DNA from: Chlorocebus sabaeus
Taxonomy: Eukaryota; Chordata; Mammalia; Primates; Cercopithecidae
Assembly (NCBI RefSeq): GCF_047675955.1
Contig: NC_132928.1
Span: forward strand, 50,462,889-50,526,888
Length of the DNA: 64,000 bases
Direction: 5' to 3'
Part shown: positions 35,361 to 46,451 of the stretch, piece by piece
Layout: each line of letters opens with the position of its first letter
Numbering within the stretch: position 1 is the stretch's first letter
Position numbers and translations under genes: made by a program
Notes under the pieces: generated by a model
What the model saw: the letters and a program-made list of their open reading frames with translations, nothing else
What the model was told of the DNA's origin: nothing
Databases searched by the model: none

Positions 35361-36169
35361 TGCCAGATTAAAGTTTATTACCCAAACCCTATGAAACAGT
35401 ATAGCACAGTGCAGTATTTCTCAAAGTAGAATACTAACAGCTGATTTTTTTAGTGCTTATGTGTTTTACATGTATTATTTTCATCTCAATAGAATCAAGA
35501 CAGATACTACTGTTATTCCTCAAACATTCTTTGGCCACCAGGGGGTCCCATATACTCTTCCCTGTCTATAGAAAGCGATTTCTCCTCTGCCCTTTTATCT
35601 AGCTAACTCCTACTCAAGCCTTCAAAGAATCACGGCTGCAGCAGTAATAGAATTAATACCAACAGTTCTGATTTAATGAGCACCTATTATGCACCGCCAG
35701 GCACTGCGCTGCTAAACTTTTTACATTACATTTAATCTTTACAACCTTAGATAAGTATTATATCCTCATTTTACACATGAGTTTAGGGAAGTGATTTAAC
35801 TGGTCCCGAATCATATAATTCTCCAACAGCAGAAGTAGAATTCAAAACAAAGACTATCAGATTCTACAACCTGCCCTCCTTCCTAATCACTGGACTGCCT
35901 CCAACTCACAGCCTCTGAAGTTTCCTTTACCACTGCCTCTCATCTTACCCTCTCTGCGGTCCCACTACACTCTGCACATCCTGTCACATGTTACATTGTC
36001 CTATAATCAGACAGCAATACTCTCTGTCTCTTACATTAGGCTTAAGTTCTCAAAGACAGGGATTACATAGTATTTTCTGTAAGACTCCCCCAAATCTAGT
36101 GAGGAGTACCTGGAGTACAACAGGCAGGCATTAAGAGAGAAAGCGAATGTATCAGTTAACATGTAACCA
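35361..36169. other. SOAT1 intron 1, MIR and L2 relics
   Basis: 35670-35850 (GAGCACCTATTATGCACC, CCTCATTTTACACATGAG) is MIR-like. 35930-36135 (TAAGTTCTCAAAGACAGGGA) is an L2 3' end in plus orientation. Confidence 0.6.
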
Positions 36170-36434
36170 ATTATTCTAAGCACAAGACAGTCCCTAACTT
36201 AGGATGGTTCAACTTAAAGTTTTTCAACTTTATGATGGTGCAAAAGCAACATGCATTCCGTGGAAATCATATTTAGAGTACTCATACAACTATTCTGCTT
36301 TTCACTGTCAGTGTAGTATTCAATAAACTACACGTGATAGTGAACGCTTTATTGTAAAATAGTCTGTGTTCAATGACTTTGCCCAACTGTAGGCTAATAT
36401 TAAGTGTTTGGGGCATACTTAAGGTACACTAGGC
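36170..36434 (+). mobile_element. Tigger-type DNA transposon remnant
   Basis: TTAGGATGGTTCAACTTAAA, ATGATGGTGCAAAAGCAACA, CCCAACTGTAGGCTAATATT and GTACACTAGGCTAA match a common mammalian DNA-transposon consensus; the right half is replaced by an Alu. Confidence 0.65.
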
Positions 36435-36635
36435 TAAAAATACAAAAAAAAAAAAAAAAAAAAATTTAGCCAGGCGTGGTGGCAAGCACCTGTAATCCCA
36501 TCTACTCAGGAGGCTGAGGCAGGAAAATCGCTTGAACCTAGGAGGCAAAGGTTGCAGTGAGCACAGGTTGTACCACCATACTCCAGCCCGGACAACAGAG
36601 TGAGACCCTGTCTCCAAAAAAAGAAATATAAAAAG
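36435..36635 (+). mobile_element. Partial Alu (linker and right arm)
   Basis: Starts at CTAAAAATAC with a 20-base A run, then the right monomer. Confidence 0.87.
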
Positions 36636-36707
36636 AGGGTCCTTGGTAATAAGATGAGGAACCATCAAGCTACTTTAGAGGAAACCTTACATCAAAAGCT
36701 AAAACAG

Positions 36708-36966
36708 GGCTGGGTATGGTGGCTCACACCTATAATCCCAGCACTTTGGGAGGCTGAGGTGGGCAGATCACAAGGTCAGGAGATGGAGACCATCCTGGCT
36801 AGCCTAGCACGGTGAAAGCTCGTCTCTACTAAAAACACAAAAAATTAGCCAGGCGTGGTGGCAGGCACCTGTAGTCCCAGCTACTCGGGAGGCTGAGGCA
36901 GAAGAATCGCTTTAACTTGGAGGCAGAGGTTGCAGTGAACCTCGATCGCGCCATTGCACTCAAGTT
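36708..36966 (+). mobile_element. Alu, 3'-truncated
   Basis: Stops at GCCATTGCACTCAAG without a tail, so it was cut by later rearrangement. Confidence 0.9.
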
Positions 36967-37072
36967 AGATCAAGTCACTTCACAACTCAAACCCCTTCAA
37001 ACATCATAAGTCCTTACCATGATCTAGTAACTCCTGCATTACCTGCCACTCACCACCAACTCCTTAAATACC

Positions 37073-37078
<6 letters not shown>

Positions 37079-37108
<30 letters not shown>

Positions 37109-37377
37109 TAGAGTTTTGCTCTTGTTGGCCAGACTGGAATGCAATGGCACGATCTCAGCTCACTGCAACCTCCACCTCCTGGGTTCAAGCGATTCTCCTG
37201 CCTCAGTCTCCAGAGCAGCTGGGGTTACAGGCCACCATACCCAGCTAATTTTGTATTTTTAGTAGAGATGGGGTTTCTCCATGTTGGTCAGGTTGGTCTT
37301 GAACTCCCAATCTCAGGTGATCCACCTGCCTCGGCCTCCCAAAGTGCTGGGATTACAGGCGTGAGCCATCGCGCCTG

Positions 37378-37380
<3 letters not shown>
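37079..37380 (-). mobile_element. AluS, full length
   Basis: 25-base poly-T start; abuts a second minus-strand Alu. Confidence 0.93.
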
Positions 37381-37412
<32 letters not shown>

Positions 37413-37475
37413 AGACGGAGTCACCCTATGTTGCCCAGACTGGAGTGCAGTGGCATGATCTTGGCTCTCTCATTT
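37381..37475 (-). mobile_element. Alu fragment with 31-base poly-T
   Basis: Only the tail and the first part of the right arm remain. Confidence 0.85.
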
Positions 37476-37513
37476 TCTCTACTCATTACTTTGGCCTTCC
37501 ACTGTTTCTTAAG

Positions 37514-37812
37514 CAAGCGCACTGGCTCACGCTTGTAATTCTAGCACTTTGGGAGGCCAACGTGGGTGGATAACGAGGTCAGGAGTTCTAGACCAGCCTG
37601 GTCAAGATGATGAAACTCCATCTCTACTAAAAATCTGAAAAATTAGCCAGGGGTGGGGGCGGGTGCCTGTAATCCCAGCCACTCGGGAGGCTAAGGCAGA
37701 GAACTGCTTGAACCCAGGAGGTGGAGGTTGCAGTCAGCAAAGATCATGCCACTGCACTCCAGCCTGGGTGACAAAGCTAGATTCCATCTCAAAAAAAAAA
37801 AAAAAAAAAAAG
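37514..37812 (+). mobile_element. AluS, full length
   Basis: Starts AGCAAGCGCACTGGCTC; tail A-run then AAAGAAAAGGAAAGG. Confidence 0.92.
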
Positions 37813-38768
37813 AAAGAAAAGGAAAGGAAAGAAGAGGAGGACAGGACATGGGATATTTCACAATTGGGGGACATGAATAGCTACGATTTGATTACATGCA
37901 CAGTTTTAGGAGGAAGGACAAAGAAATATAGTGGAGTATGCTGCAAGTAAGTTGAGGAAGTGAAAACAGCGATCATAAGACTAGTCTCTCAAGAGGTCTA
38001 GCAGTGAAGGAATCGCTAGTGTTTAGGAAGCAGGTAACAAAGTGCTGAGTGCAGGAGGTGTAGCACATGTCTCATTTAACATGTCCATTTTTAAAGATGC
38101 AGGAGATTCAGAAATGCTAACAAACTTATTCAAGGCACAGGTAACATAAAGCTAAGTAGACAGCTATTTATACAACACACTGATTGAACAAGAATTTCTT
38201 AAGAATCTAATCTGTGCACGCAATTATATTATCATACAGTGTGATAAGCATCTAACTTATCTTAAGCAAGCAAAACAAAAAGAATTGATTTGAGAAACAA
38301 ATGAACTTGGAAAGACATCTCAACTTTAGCCTGCTCAGTGTTCCCATTAATAAAGCTTTCAAAAGAGCCCATAAATCTGAATCACAAATACTGAGTGCCC
38401 ACTCCAGGTGAAGAACTTTGCCACATCACCCTTAGATTCAGTGGGGGAAAAGGGACACAACTGTGGATAGAATTTACAATCCAGAGTAAAAAAACTTTCC
38501 CTCTGGCACTCAAAGGTTTGCCCTAACACAGCGCTACAACTTTTACATGTCACAGAACTGGGTCATTAAGTAATTAGCAGAACTAAAGAACAGGAACAAA
38601 TTCTCATTTACATCTGTATGGTTATTATAATCTCTTAACCGATGTGGCAAAAAAAAAAAAAAAGCAAAACAAAGCCATCCTCTTAAAAAAATGAACTTAG
38701 CTAGTCTTTGTTAAAAACTTTCTCCATTTTTTTTCCCATAGGAAAAAGGGACTCTTCCCTGGTTAATA
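37813..38768. other. SOAT1 intron 1, unique
   Basis: No repeat beyond short A runs. Confidence 0.5.
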
Positions 38769-38897
38769 CAGTAGTTCTCCCATATCCATGGGGGATATGG
38801 TCCAAGACTCCCTGTGGATGCCTAGAACGGTGGATAACAGTGAACCCAATACACGTTGTTTTTTCCTACACATACCTATTATAAAGTTTCATCTACA

Positions 38898-39460
38898 GGC
38901 TAGGCACAGTGGCTCATGCCTGTATTCCCAGCACTTTGGGAGGCCGAGGCAGACGGATCACCTGAGGTCAGGAGTTTGAGACCAGTCTGCCCAACACAGT
39001 GAAACCCTCCCAGTCTCTACTAAAAATACAAAAATTAGCCAGGGGAGCCGGGCACGGTGGCTCATGCCTGTAATCCCAGAACTTTGGGAGGCTGAGCCGG
39101 GGATCACCTGAGGTCGGAAGTTCAAGACCAGCCTGATCAGTAAGATATGACCAGTCTTTACCAAAAAAAAAAAGAAAAAAGAAAAAAGAGAAAGAAAAAA
39201 AAATTAGCCACGTGTGGTGGCAGGCGCTTGTAATCACAGCTACTCAGGAGGCTGAGGCAGGAGAATTGCCTAAACCCAGGAGGCGGAGGTTGCGGTGAGC
39301 CGAGATCGTGCCATTGCACTCCAGCCTGGGCAACAAAGAGCCAAACTCCATCGTAAAAAAAAAAAAAAATTAGCCGAGCATAGTGGGACACGCCTGTAAT
39401 CCCAGCTACTTGGGAGGCTGGGGCATGAGAATCATTTGAACCTGGGAGGCAAAGTTTCAA
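38898..39460 (+). mobile_element. Alu split by another Alu
   Basis: The outer copy is 38898-39045 plus about 39361-39460, interrupted at AAAAATTAGCC by an inner copy. The outer right arm is truncated. Both sit inside a Tigger-like element. Confidence 0.87.
39046..39360 (+). mobile_element. Inner Alu of the nest
   Basis: Starts GAGCCGGGCACGGTGG and has an A/G-rich central linker at 39161-39202. Confidence 0.87.
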
Positions 39461-39595
39461 TAAGTTAGGCATAGTAAGAGATTAACAATATATTGTATTA
39501 AAATTCACTTGGTCTCTCTCGGAATGTCTTATTGTACTCTTGTTTCCCACCTTAGGTAGCTGACACTACAGAAAGCGGCTAAGCGGGGATCACTA

Positions 39596-40341
39596 TATTT
39601 CTCATTCAAAAGTTCCTTCCTCTGTCTACCAACTTACTCATTCTTTCATTGGGCCAAGTGCTGGACCAGACCCTGAGAATTAACAGATAGGCTAAACCAG
39701 CATCCATGAAATGTACTAGCAGAGGAACAAAGCAACTAATTCATTACAATTAATGATCAACTTATGCTAAGGAGAATAAAGAGTTCGTGGAGGGCTTAAT
39801 GGGCATGGGGTGATTTCCAGAGGAAGCGATATGTGGGCTGATATATGAGGCAGGTATGAGTTGGAGGGAGGGAGAGAATATAGCATCAGAGGTGGAGGAA
39901 ACTCCCAAAAGCCAGGAGATAGGAAAGAAAATGTACCTTTCCAGCAACAAAAATAAAGCCAGTGTGGCATGAACCTGGAAAGCCAGAAGGAAGGTGGGCC
40001 AAATGAACCAGAGATAGAGTGTGCTCACTCAGTAGGTCTTTATCCTAAAAGACTGCGAAACCTCAGAGGGGTTCTTAGCACATGATTCACTAAAACACGT
40101 GCATTTCTAAACGACAATTCAATGCCACAGAGCTCCTTCCAAAACCGATTCTCACACCCAGACAACACACAGACTTCCTTAACAAGTCATTCACTGACAC
40201 CGCCCAACTTTTAAAAAGCACACACACACACAAAGCTTCAAATTGAATTCTACTTCAAGGAAGAGGAAAACCAAGTACGCTGAAAAAAAAAAAAGTGGTT
40301 TAAATAGGTGGCAGTCACTTAAACATTAAAAAGTGACCAAC
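39596..40341. other. SOAT1 intron 1, old dispersed repeat
   Basis: 39640-40080 (GTGCTGGACCAGACCCTGAG, AGCCAGTGTGGCATGAACC, TCTTTATCCTAAAAGAC) is another relic of the 20.3 kb family; a CA run at 40217-40232. Confidence 0.45.
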
Positions 40342-40638
40342 AGGCCAGGTGCGGTGGCTCACGCCTGTAATTCCAGCACTTTGGGAGGCCGAAGCGGGCG
40401 GATCACTTGAGGTCAGGAGTTCGAGACCAGCCTGGTCCAACATGGTGAAACCCCGTCTCTACTAAAACTACAAAAATTACCTGGGCGTGGCGGCGCACGC
40501 CTGTAATCCCAGCTACTCGGGAGGCTGAGGCAGGAGAATCGCTTGAACCCGGGAAGCGGAGGTTGCAGTAAGCCGAGATTGCGCCACTGCACTCTAGCCT
40601 GGCGACTGAGCGAGACTCCGTCTCAAACAAACAAAAAT
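40342..40638 (+). mobile_element. AluS, full length
   Basis: Perfect duplication AAGTGACCAAC (40331-40341, 40639-40649). Nearest Alu to the SOAT1 CpG island. Confidence 0.95.
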
Positions 40639-40649
40639 AAGTGACCAAC

Positions 40650-41029
40650 GAACTTAACCTATATATAAATACAGAGAATAAAGTTTATATAGTTGTTTCT
40701 CACTTAGAGATGGTCGTTCAATATACATATTTAAATTACATGGCCATTAACACTTAGGGAAAGAAACTTACCTACATCCTAATATTTTAAAATAAAACAT
40801 GAGCTTGATTAAAGGTTCTGGTGCCCATACAGATTTTCATGTCTTGCTAATGCCATCCTTCCCTTCATACATTTTCTCTAAATCATTAAAAAGCTGACTT
40901 CCTGAGTGCATTTTTGGTTTCGCTTTTTAAAGAATAAAACGTCTTCCAATTCCTAACTTTCTTTACTACCGACTTGAGAGATGCCACGAGATTTCGGGAA
41001 TACCAAACCAGCGTGCAGGGTTTAAAAGA
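40650..41029. other. SOAT1 intron 1, first part after exon 1
   Basis: Unique; free of Alus and adjoining the CpG island. Confidence 0.6.
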
Positions 41030-41560
41030 CTTCCCGTGACCCGGGCGCCTGACGGTAACTTTCCCGCCCTCTCCTCCCCAACTCCCCTGCACTCGCCGAG
41101 CCTCGCCTTCACCGCAGCACAGCCCAGGACAAGGCCGAGTCGGAGCTGCTGCCGCCACCGCTTCCCCGCGGGCTGAGGCCGGTGGACCCAAGCGGGAAGC
41201 GAGGAGCGGCGCAGGAGCACCACCGTTACCTGAGGCCCGCGCCCGACAGCGGGGACTTCAGCCAAGAGGGCACAGCCGGGAAGCAGTCACAGAGCGGCCA
41301 GCCGGAAGGTCGGCTCCGGGAAGCTCTCCTGGCGCCCAGCGCCCGCAACGTCGCCTGCTGGGCGGCAGAGAAAGATAAAGCGCCGGACAGCCCGGCCCCT
41401 ACGCCCCCTGCCTCCGAGCTCCGCTGCGTCACGCGCAGGGCCAGCTCCGGCTGAGCATCCTATTGGTGGTCCCGAGGTTGCCAGGCTCCGCCCACCTCCC
41501 CGCCCCTTCCCGGGCGCGCGGGTTCCCGGCGCCAGTGCTCTTAGCTGGCCCTGGCACCCT
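41030..41560. promoter_or_regulatory. SOAT1: CpG island and SOAT1 promoter
   Basis: This GC-rich, CpG-dense block (for example CCGCGGG, GCGCGCGGG, GGCGCGGGCC in either strand) is the only one in the window, which is otherwise AT-rich and CpG-poor outside young Alus. On the minus strand there is a CCAAT box at 41462-41466, a CRE-like half site TGACG near 41427-41431, and GC boxes (Sp-family type) at about 41487-41510. No Alu interrupts it. A strong donor-like CAG|GTAAGC on the plus strand at 41565/41566 raises the possibility of divergent transcription. Confidence 0.85.
41230..41440 (-). other. SOAT1: Probable SOAT1 non-coding exon 1
   Basis: Reading the minus strand through the CpG island, a consensus donor CTCAG|GTAACG places an exon end at 41230. 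The next acceptor downstream in SOAT1 frame logic is exon 2 at 32480, only 8 bases before the start codon, so this exon would be entirely 5' UTR. I see no ATG on the minus strand from here to about 41455. The 5' boundary is a guess: no TATA box is seen, so several start sites within about 41400-41455 are likely, as is usual for CpG-island promoters. Confidence 0.65.
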
Positions 41561-41985
41561 GCCAGGTAAGCTTCTCACCTGGACATCATGACACCAGCGA
41601 CAACATCTTGCTTGACACTTCCACCCTAGCTGTAGAAGGTGAAGCCAAAACCGGACTGCGACAACTCCCTGCAAGTCCGAAACGGCATCCTGCGTGGTAG
41701 CATGGAGCTGCGGGGTCGTTTGGCTCCTAGGCCGACTGGAATAAGCCACTTCTGGAGCTGTGGATCATTGCAGTTTGAACTGACCATCCAGGAACAACGT
41801 AGAACTAGCCAGAAGCAAGAATCGCTGACTTATCTACACACCAAGATTCGTGCTTTATCAGGAGATTCCTTAGGCTTTGAAAACCAGCGTCCTTCAGCAA
41901 CATTCAAACTAGGTAAGGGGACAAAACCTGCACCAAATAATAAAACACACCAAATAATGGGACAACTAAGTAATATTTAAGGACC
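41470..41985 (+). ncRNA. Candidate divergent transcript from the SOAT1 promoter
   Basis: This is unique, non-Alu sequence just upstream of SOAT1 with good plus-strand splice signals: donor CCAG|GTAAGC after 41565, acceptor-like CTTCCACCCTAG ending 41629, donor CTAG|GTAAGG after 41912, and a strong pyrimidine-rich acceptor ending CCCTCCCTAG at 42871. A long open frame covers 41639-41980 but has no ATG at its start and I recognise no protein in it, so a non-coding promoter-divergent RNA is the more economical reading. This is inference from motifs only; such motifs also arise by chance. Confidence 0.3.
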
Positions 41986-41990
41986 CTTGA

Positions 41991-42295
41991 GTCCGGGCGC
42001 GGTGACTCACTCCTGTAATCCCAACACTTTGGGAGGCTGAGGTGGCTGGGTCACCTGAGGTTAGGAGTTCGAGACCAGCCTGACTAACATGGTGAAACCC
42101 CGTCTCTACTAAATACAAAAAATTACCGGGCGTCGTGGCGCTCGCCTGTAATCCCAGCTATTCGGGAAGCTGAGGCAGGAGGATTGCTTGAACCCGGAAA
42201 TCGGAGGTTGCAATGAGCCTAGATTATGCCATTGCACTCCAGCCTGGGCAATTAGAGCAAAACTCTTTCTCAAAAAAAGTTTTAAAAACAAAATA
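41991..42295 (+). mobile_element. AluS, full length
   Basis: Starts GTCCGGGCGCGG; first Alu upstream of the promoter. Confidence 0.93.
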
Positions 42296-42300
42296 AATAG

Positions 42301-42605
42301 GGCCGGGCACGGTGGCTCACACCTGTAATCCCAACACTTTGGGAGGCCAAGGCGGGTGGATTACGAGGTCAGGAGATCGAGACCATCCTGGCTAACACGG
42401 TGAAACCCCGTCTCTACTAAAAATACAAAAAAAAATTAGCCGGGCGTGGTGGTGGGCGCCTGTAGTCCCAGCTACTTGGGAGGCTGAGGCAGGAGAATCG
42501 CTTGAACCCGGGAGGTGGAGGTTGCAGTGAGCCAAGATCGTGCCGCTGCACTCCATCCAGCCTGGGCGACAGAGCGAGACTCTGTCTCAAAAATAAAAAA
42601 ATTTT
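42301..42605 (+). mobile_element. AluY/S, full length
   Basis: Starts GGCCGGGCACGG; tandem with the preceding copy. Confidence 0.93.
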
Positions 42606-43370
42606 AAAAAATTAAATAAAGTAAATAAAGGGCCCTCGTGACTTCATAATCAAAAGAAGAATGATGCAGAGAGATTTGGGACAGAGATTAAATACAATAG
42701 TTAATCGCTTGGATTTTGTGAAGGCAGAGGTGTAGGTGAATTTAGGGAGGGTAAAGGTAGGTGAAAAGGCAATGATGAGAGGAGCAGAGACTGAAGAGTC
42801 GCACTCGCAGCCTGCAAACTAATACTGGCTAGCCTGGCCTGACTAATTGCTTCTTCCCCACCCCTCCCTAGGACAAAAATCTCCGAAGAAATAGATGAGG
42901 TTTAACAGAACTGACTACTTCTGTGGTCCTTTAAACAAAGTGGATTTGTACACATTCCCTTGGCCACCCAGCAGGCTGCACTGTTCACTCAAAGCAGAAC
43001 TGGCCCTCAGTGTCCAGTCGAGTTTAGTACTGGCTGTCATTGGCAGAACTGCTCCATTTGGCCTCTTCTACAACTGTGATTGCCATGTGTGCCAACTAGT
43101 TGGTTACAGGGTCTGGTAGACCCCAGCTGCTTCCCCTCCCCACTCCCACTAGTTATAGAGCAGTAGGAACATAGGGACTCATTTCTGTTGGGATTCTGTT
43201 CGCTACCTTTTATACACACCAAGATGACCCGCTTTTTCACTGTTTGATTCATTCATTCAAAAAATATTGATAGTATTCTTGGTGCTAGAAATACAACAGT
43301 AAATAAACAGAAGAAACCCCTGCACTTAGAGGCTTATGTTCTGCAGGACTAGGTATGAAAGGAAACAAAC
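42606..43370. other. Upstream intergenic, unique then L2 relic
   Basis: Contains the acceptor-like CCCTCCCTAG at 42871. 43245-43350 (TTCATTCATTCAAAAAATAT, GGTGCTAGAAATACAACAG) is the L2 3' end in reverse orientation. Confidence 0.55.
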
Positions 43371-43690
43371 AGGTGGCTCAAGCCTATAATCCCAGCACTT
43401 TGGGAGACTGAGGCAGGAGGATCACTTTGAGGCCAGGAGTACAAGACCAGCCTGAGCAGCATAGTGAAACTCCCTCTCTACAGAATTTAAAAACAACACC
43501 AATGACAACAAAATTTGCTGGGAATTGTGGCAGGCCCCTATGGTCCCAGCTACTCGGGATGCTGAGGTGGGAGGATTGCCTGTGGTGGGGGGTGGGGGGT
43601 GAGGGACGGAGGATGCAGTGAGCCAAAAAACCAGACCACTGCACTGCAGCGTGGTCGACAGAGTGGGATTCTGTTTCAAACAACAAAAGC
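43371..43690 (+). mobile_element. AluJ, full length
   Basis: Contains a GGTGGGGGGTGGGGGGTGAG run near 43578-43600. Confidence 0.9.
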
Positions 43691-44870
43691 TTGTGTTTCT
43701 AATGGAGAACATAAATAATAAAACGAATAGATGAGCTAATCACTGGCAGTGATAAGTATTGAGCAGAAAACAAAACAGAATGATCAGGGAAGGACTTTCT
43801 GAGGAGACAATTTCGGAGCTAAGACCTAAATGACAAGAGGGAGCCAGCCAAGCCAACCATGGGAAGGAAGAACATTCTAGACAGAGGATAATGGGTGTGA
43901 AGGCCCCGATGCTGAACTGTGGCTAATGCTGAAGCGTGGCTGTTTGAGGAACAGGCCAGGAGGCTTCAGCATGTTAAGTAGGGGTTTGAAGTTGAATTTA
44001 GAGCATTAAGCAGGAACCTAATCACGTTTGGATTTGTCTGTTAAGTGCAAGGCAAGATAATGAAGGGTTTGGGTTTTTGTTGTTTTGAGATGGGGTCTCA
44101 CTCTGTTGCCCAGGCTGGAATGCAGTGGTGCAATCAGGGCTCACTGCATCCTCTACTTCCCCAGGCTCACTAAGCCATCCTCCCACCTCAGCCTCCCAAG
44201 AAGCTGGGACTACAGGCAGGCGCCACCACACCAGACTAATTTTTGTATTTTTGTAGAGACAAGTTTCGTTGTATTGCCCAGGCTGGTCCTGAACTCCTGG
44301 GCTCAAGTGATCCTCCCGCCTCAGCCTCCTGAACTGCTGGGATTATAGGCATGAGCCACTGTGCCCAGTCATTGGTTTATTTATTTTTTTAATCAACCTA
44401 TTTTATAGAGAATGACTTGAAGGGAACAGAAATGGAACAAAAGGAGCTGAAGAACAATACAAAGTTATTGGGCAAGTTCATGGGGTATTGTGGTGGTACC
44501 TGGACTAGGCTGGTTGGTGTGGAAATAGAAATTGAAAGATTTCAGGATATTTTCCTGAGGTGCAGGTATGAAGAAAGGTAGTAAACAAGATGAATCTCAG
44601 GTTGTTTCCTTAAGCAATTGAGAGGATGGTGATACCATTTAGTGCAAGGGCAAAGATGATACATGATTGGAGTGACTCCAAAGCCTCTGCTCAGACTCCA
44701 AGCCTCTCCCACCACTGCACTGAAAATCTCACATTACTCAATCCTTGGGAATCAAGATTTGGTTAAATGCAAGTGTTGACTTCATCATATTAAAAAAAAA
44801 AAATAGGACACTAATAAGTATAAGCCATTTCAAAACAATGAGATAAGTGTTACAATAAAAGGATGTTAAA
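43691..44870. other. Intergenic, old dispersed repeat
   Basis: GATCAGGGAAGGACTTTCTG, GAAGAACATTCTAGACAGAG and GTGTGAAGGCCCCGATGCTG continue the L2-associated family on both sides of the Alu at 44075-44370. Confidence 0.5.
44075..44370 (-). mobile_element. AluJ/S, full length
   Basis: Ends GTGCCCAGTC; interrupts old repeat sequence that continues to about 44660. Confidence 0.92.
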
Positions 44871-45168
44871 GGCCAGGCACGGTGGCTAATGCCTGTAATT
44901 CCAACACTTTGGGAGGCCAAGGTGGGCAGATCACCTGAGGTCAGGAGTTCGAGACCAGCTTGGCCAACATGGTGACAATCTGTCTCTACTAAAAATACAA
45001 AAAAATAGCCAGGTGTGGTGGCAGACGCCTGTAATCCTAGGTACTTGGGAAGCTGAGGCAGGAGAATCTCTTGAACCTGGGAGGCGGAGGTTGCAGTGAG
45101 CCGAGATCGCACCACAGCACTCCAGCCTGGGTGACAGAGCAAGACTCCCTCTCAAAAAGAAAAAGAAA
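44871..45168 (+). mobile_element. AluS, full length
   Basis: Flanked by GATGTTAAA on both sides. Confidence 0.94.
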
Positions 45169-45202
45169 AGATGTTAAAAAAAAAAAAAAAAAATTGTTTA
45201 TT

Positions 45203-45499
45203 AGCCAGGCACAGTGGCTCACACCTGTAATCCCAGCACTTTGGGAGGCCAAGGTGGGCAGATCACTTTAGGTCATGAGTTCGAGACCAGCCTGGCCAAC
45301 ATGGCGAAACCCCCATCTCTACTAAAAATACAAAAAATTAGCTGGGTGTGGTGGCAGGCATCTATAATCCCAGCTACTTGGGAGGTCGAGGCAGGAGAAT
45401 CGCTTGAACCCAGGAGGTGGAGGTTGCATTGAGCGGAGATTACATCACTACACTGCAGCCTGGGCAACAGAGGGAGACTCTGTCTCAAAAAAAAAAAAA
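45203..45499 (+). mobile_element. AluS, full length
   Basis: Starts AGCCAGGCACAGTGG. Confidence 0.93.
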
Positions 45500-45563
45500 G
45501 TGTCTACACAACACAGTCATTGTGTGGATTAAATGGGTTAATGCCTTCAAAGCTTCACATATA

Positions 45564-45591
45564 TTTTTTTTTTATTTTTTTTATTTTATTT

Positions 45592-45622
<31 letters not shown>

Positions 45623-46217
45623 TTTGAGACGGAGTCTTGCTCTGTCGCCCAGGCTGGAGTGCGGTGAGGCGATCTCCACTCACTGCAAGCTCCGCCTCCC
45701 GGGTTCACGCCATTCTCCTGCCTCAGCCTCCCGTGTAGCTGGGACTACAGGCGCCCGCCACTGCGCCCAGCTAATTTTTGTGTTGTTTTTTTTTTTTAGT
45801 AGAGACGGGGTTTCACCGTGTTAGTCAGGATGGTCTCGATCTCCTGATATCGTGATCCGCCCGTCTCGGCCTCCCAAAGTGCTGGGATTACAGGCGTGAG
45901 CCACCGCGCCTGGCCTTTTTAAAATTTTTTTTATTTTTTATTTTTTTGAGAGGGAGTGTCGCTCTGTCCCCCAGGCTGGAGTGCAGTGGCGCGATCTCGG
46001 CTCACTGCAAGCTCCACCTACCGGGTTCACGCCACTCTCCTGCCTCAGCCTCCTGAGTAGCTGGGACTACAGGCGCCTGCCACCACGCCCGGCTAATTTT
46101 TTTTTGTATTTTTAGTAGAGATGGGGTTTCACCATAGTCTGGATCTCCAGACCTTGTGATCCACCCACCTCGGCCTCCCAAAATGCTGGGGTTACAGGTG
46201 TGAGCCACCACGCCCGG
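45564..46217 (-). mobile_element. AluY whose poly-T tail was invaded by another AluY
   Basis: The pair shares one outer duplication, AAAGCTTCACATATA (45549-45563, 46219-46233). The outer body is 45916-46217; the inner young copy is about 45600-45915 and sits in the T-rich tail. Confidence 0.9.
45586..45625 (+). repeat. (TTTA)n microsatellite in an Alu tail
   Basis: About nine TTTA units immediately before GAGACGGAG of the inner AluY. Confidence 0.9.
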
Positions 46218-46299
46218 CAAAGCTTCACATATAGACGCTGGTATATAGAAGTGCTCAACCAGTTTTAATAGTTATTGTTATTTTATTTTTATTCTTAGT

Positions 46300-46451
46300 T
46301 TTGGAGACAGGTTTCTTGCTCCATCACACAGGTTGGAGTGCAATGGCATGATTGTAGCTCATTGCAGCCTCAAACTTCTGCACTCAAACTGTCCTCCTGC
46401 AGCAGCCTTCTAACTAGCTGTGATTAAAGGTGTGAGCCATGAGACCTGCCT
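46300..46451 (-). mobile_element. Old Alu monomer
   Basis: A diverged single arm ending GAGACCTGCC. Confidence 0.8.

Larger units (their letters stand above)
38769..39595 (+). mobile_element. Tigger/pogo-type DNA transposon remnant, interrupted by Alus
   Basis: Left end CAGTAGTTCTCCCATATCC after a TA, then TGGATGCCTAGAACGGTGGA and CCTACACATACCTATTATAA to 38897. It resumes at 39460 with AGTAAGAGATTAACAATATA and ends GGGGATCACTATA, partly inverted to the left end. Family (MER2/MER44-like) not resolved. Confidence 0.75.
1..41450 (-). other. SOAT1: SOAT1 gene, 5' part (promoter end, exons 1-3, introns 1-3 in part)
   Basis: SOAT1 is the endoplasmic-reticulum enzyme that esterifies cholesterol with long-chain acyl-CoA to make cholesteryl esters for lipid droplets. 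The assignment rests on exon 2 plus exon 3, whose joined reading frame matches the N-terminus of SOAT1, and on a CpG-island promoter at the right distance. Transcription runs from about 41.45 kb towards coordinate 1. Intron 1 is 32481-41229, intron 2 is 11486-32354 and intron 3 starts at 11426. I searched 1-11426 by eye for the next coding exon (which should begin with residues ELKPFF) and did not find it, so exons 4 onward lie outside. Only the cytosolic N-terminal segment is encoded here, none of the transmembrane catalytic core. Confidence 0.93.

Noticed and set aside
41182..41454. 90-codon plus-strand frame and overlapping minus-strand frames in the CpG island
   Set aside because: Stop codons are rare in GC-rich DNA; no protein similarity is recognised, and the region fits the SOAT1 promoter and 5' UTR exon.
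41639..41980. 113-codon plus-strand frame upstream of SOAT1 as a protein-coding gene
   Set aside because: No ATG at its start, crosses a strong splice donor at 41912, and no family recognised; kept only as a possible non-coding transcript.
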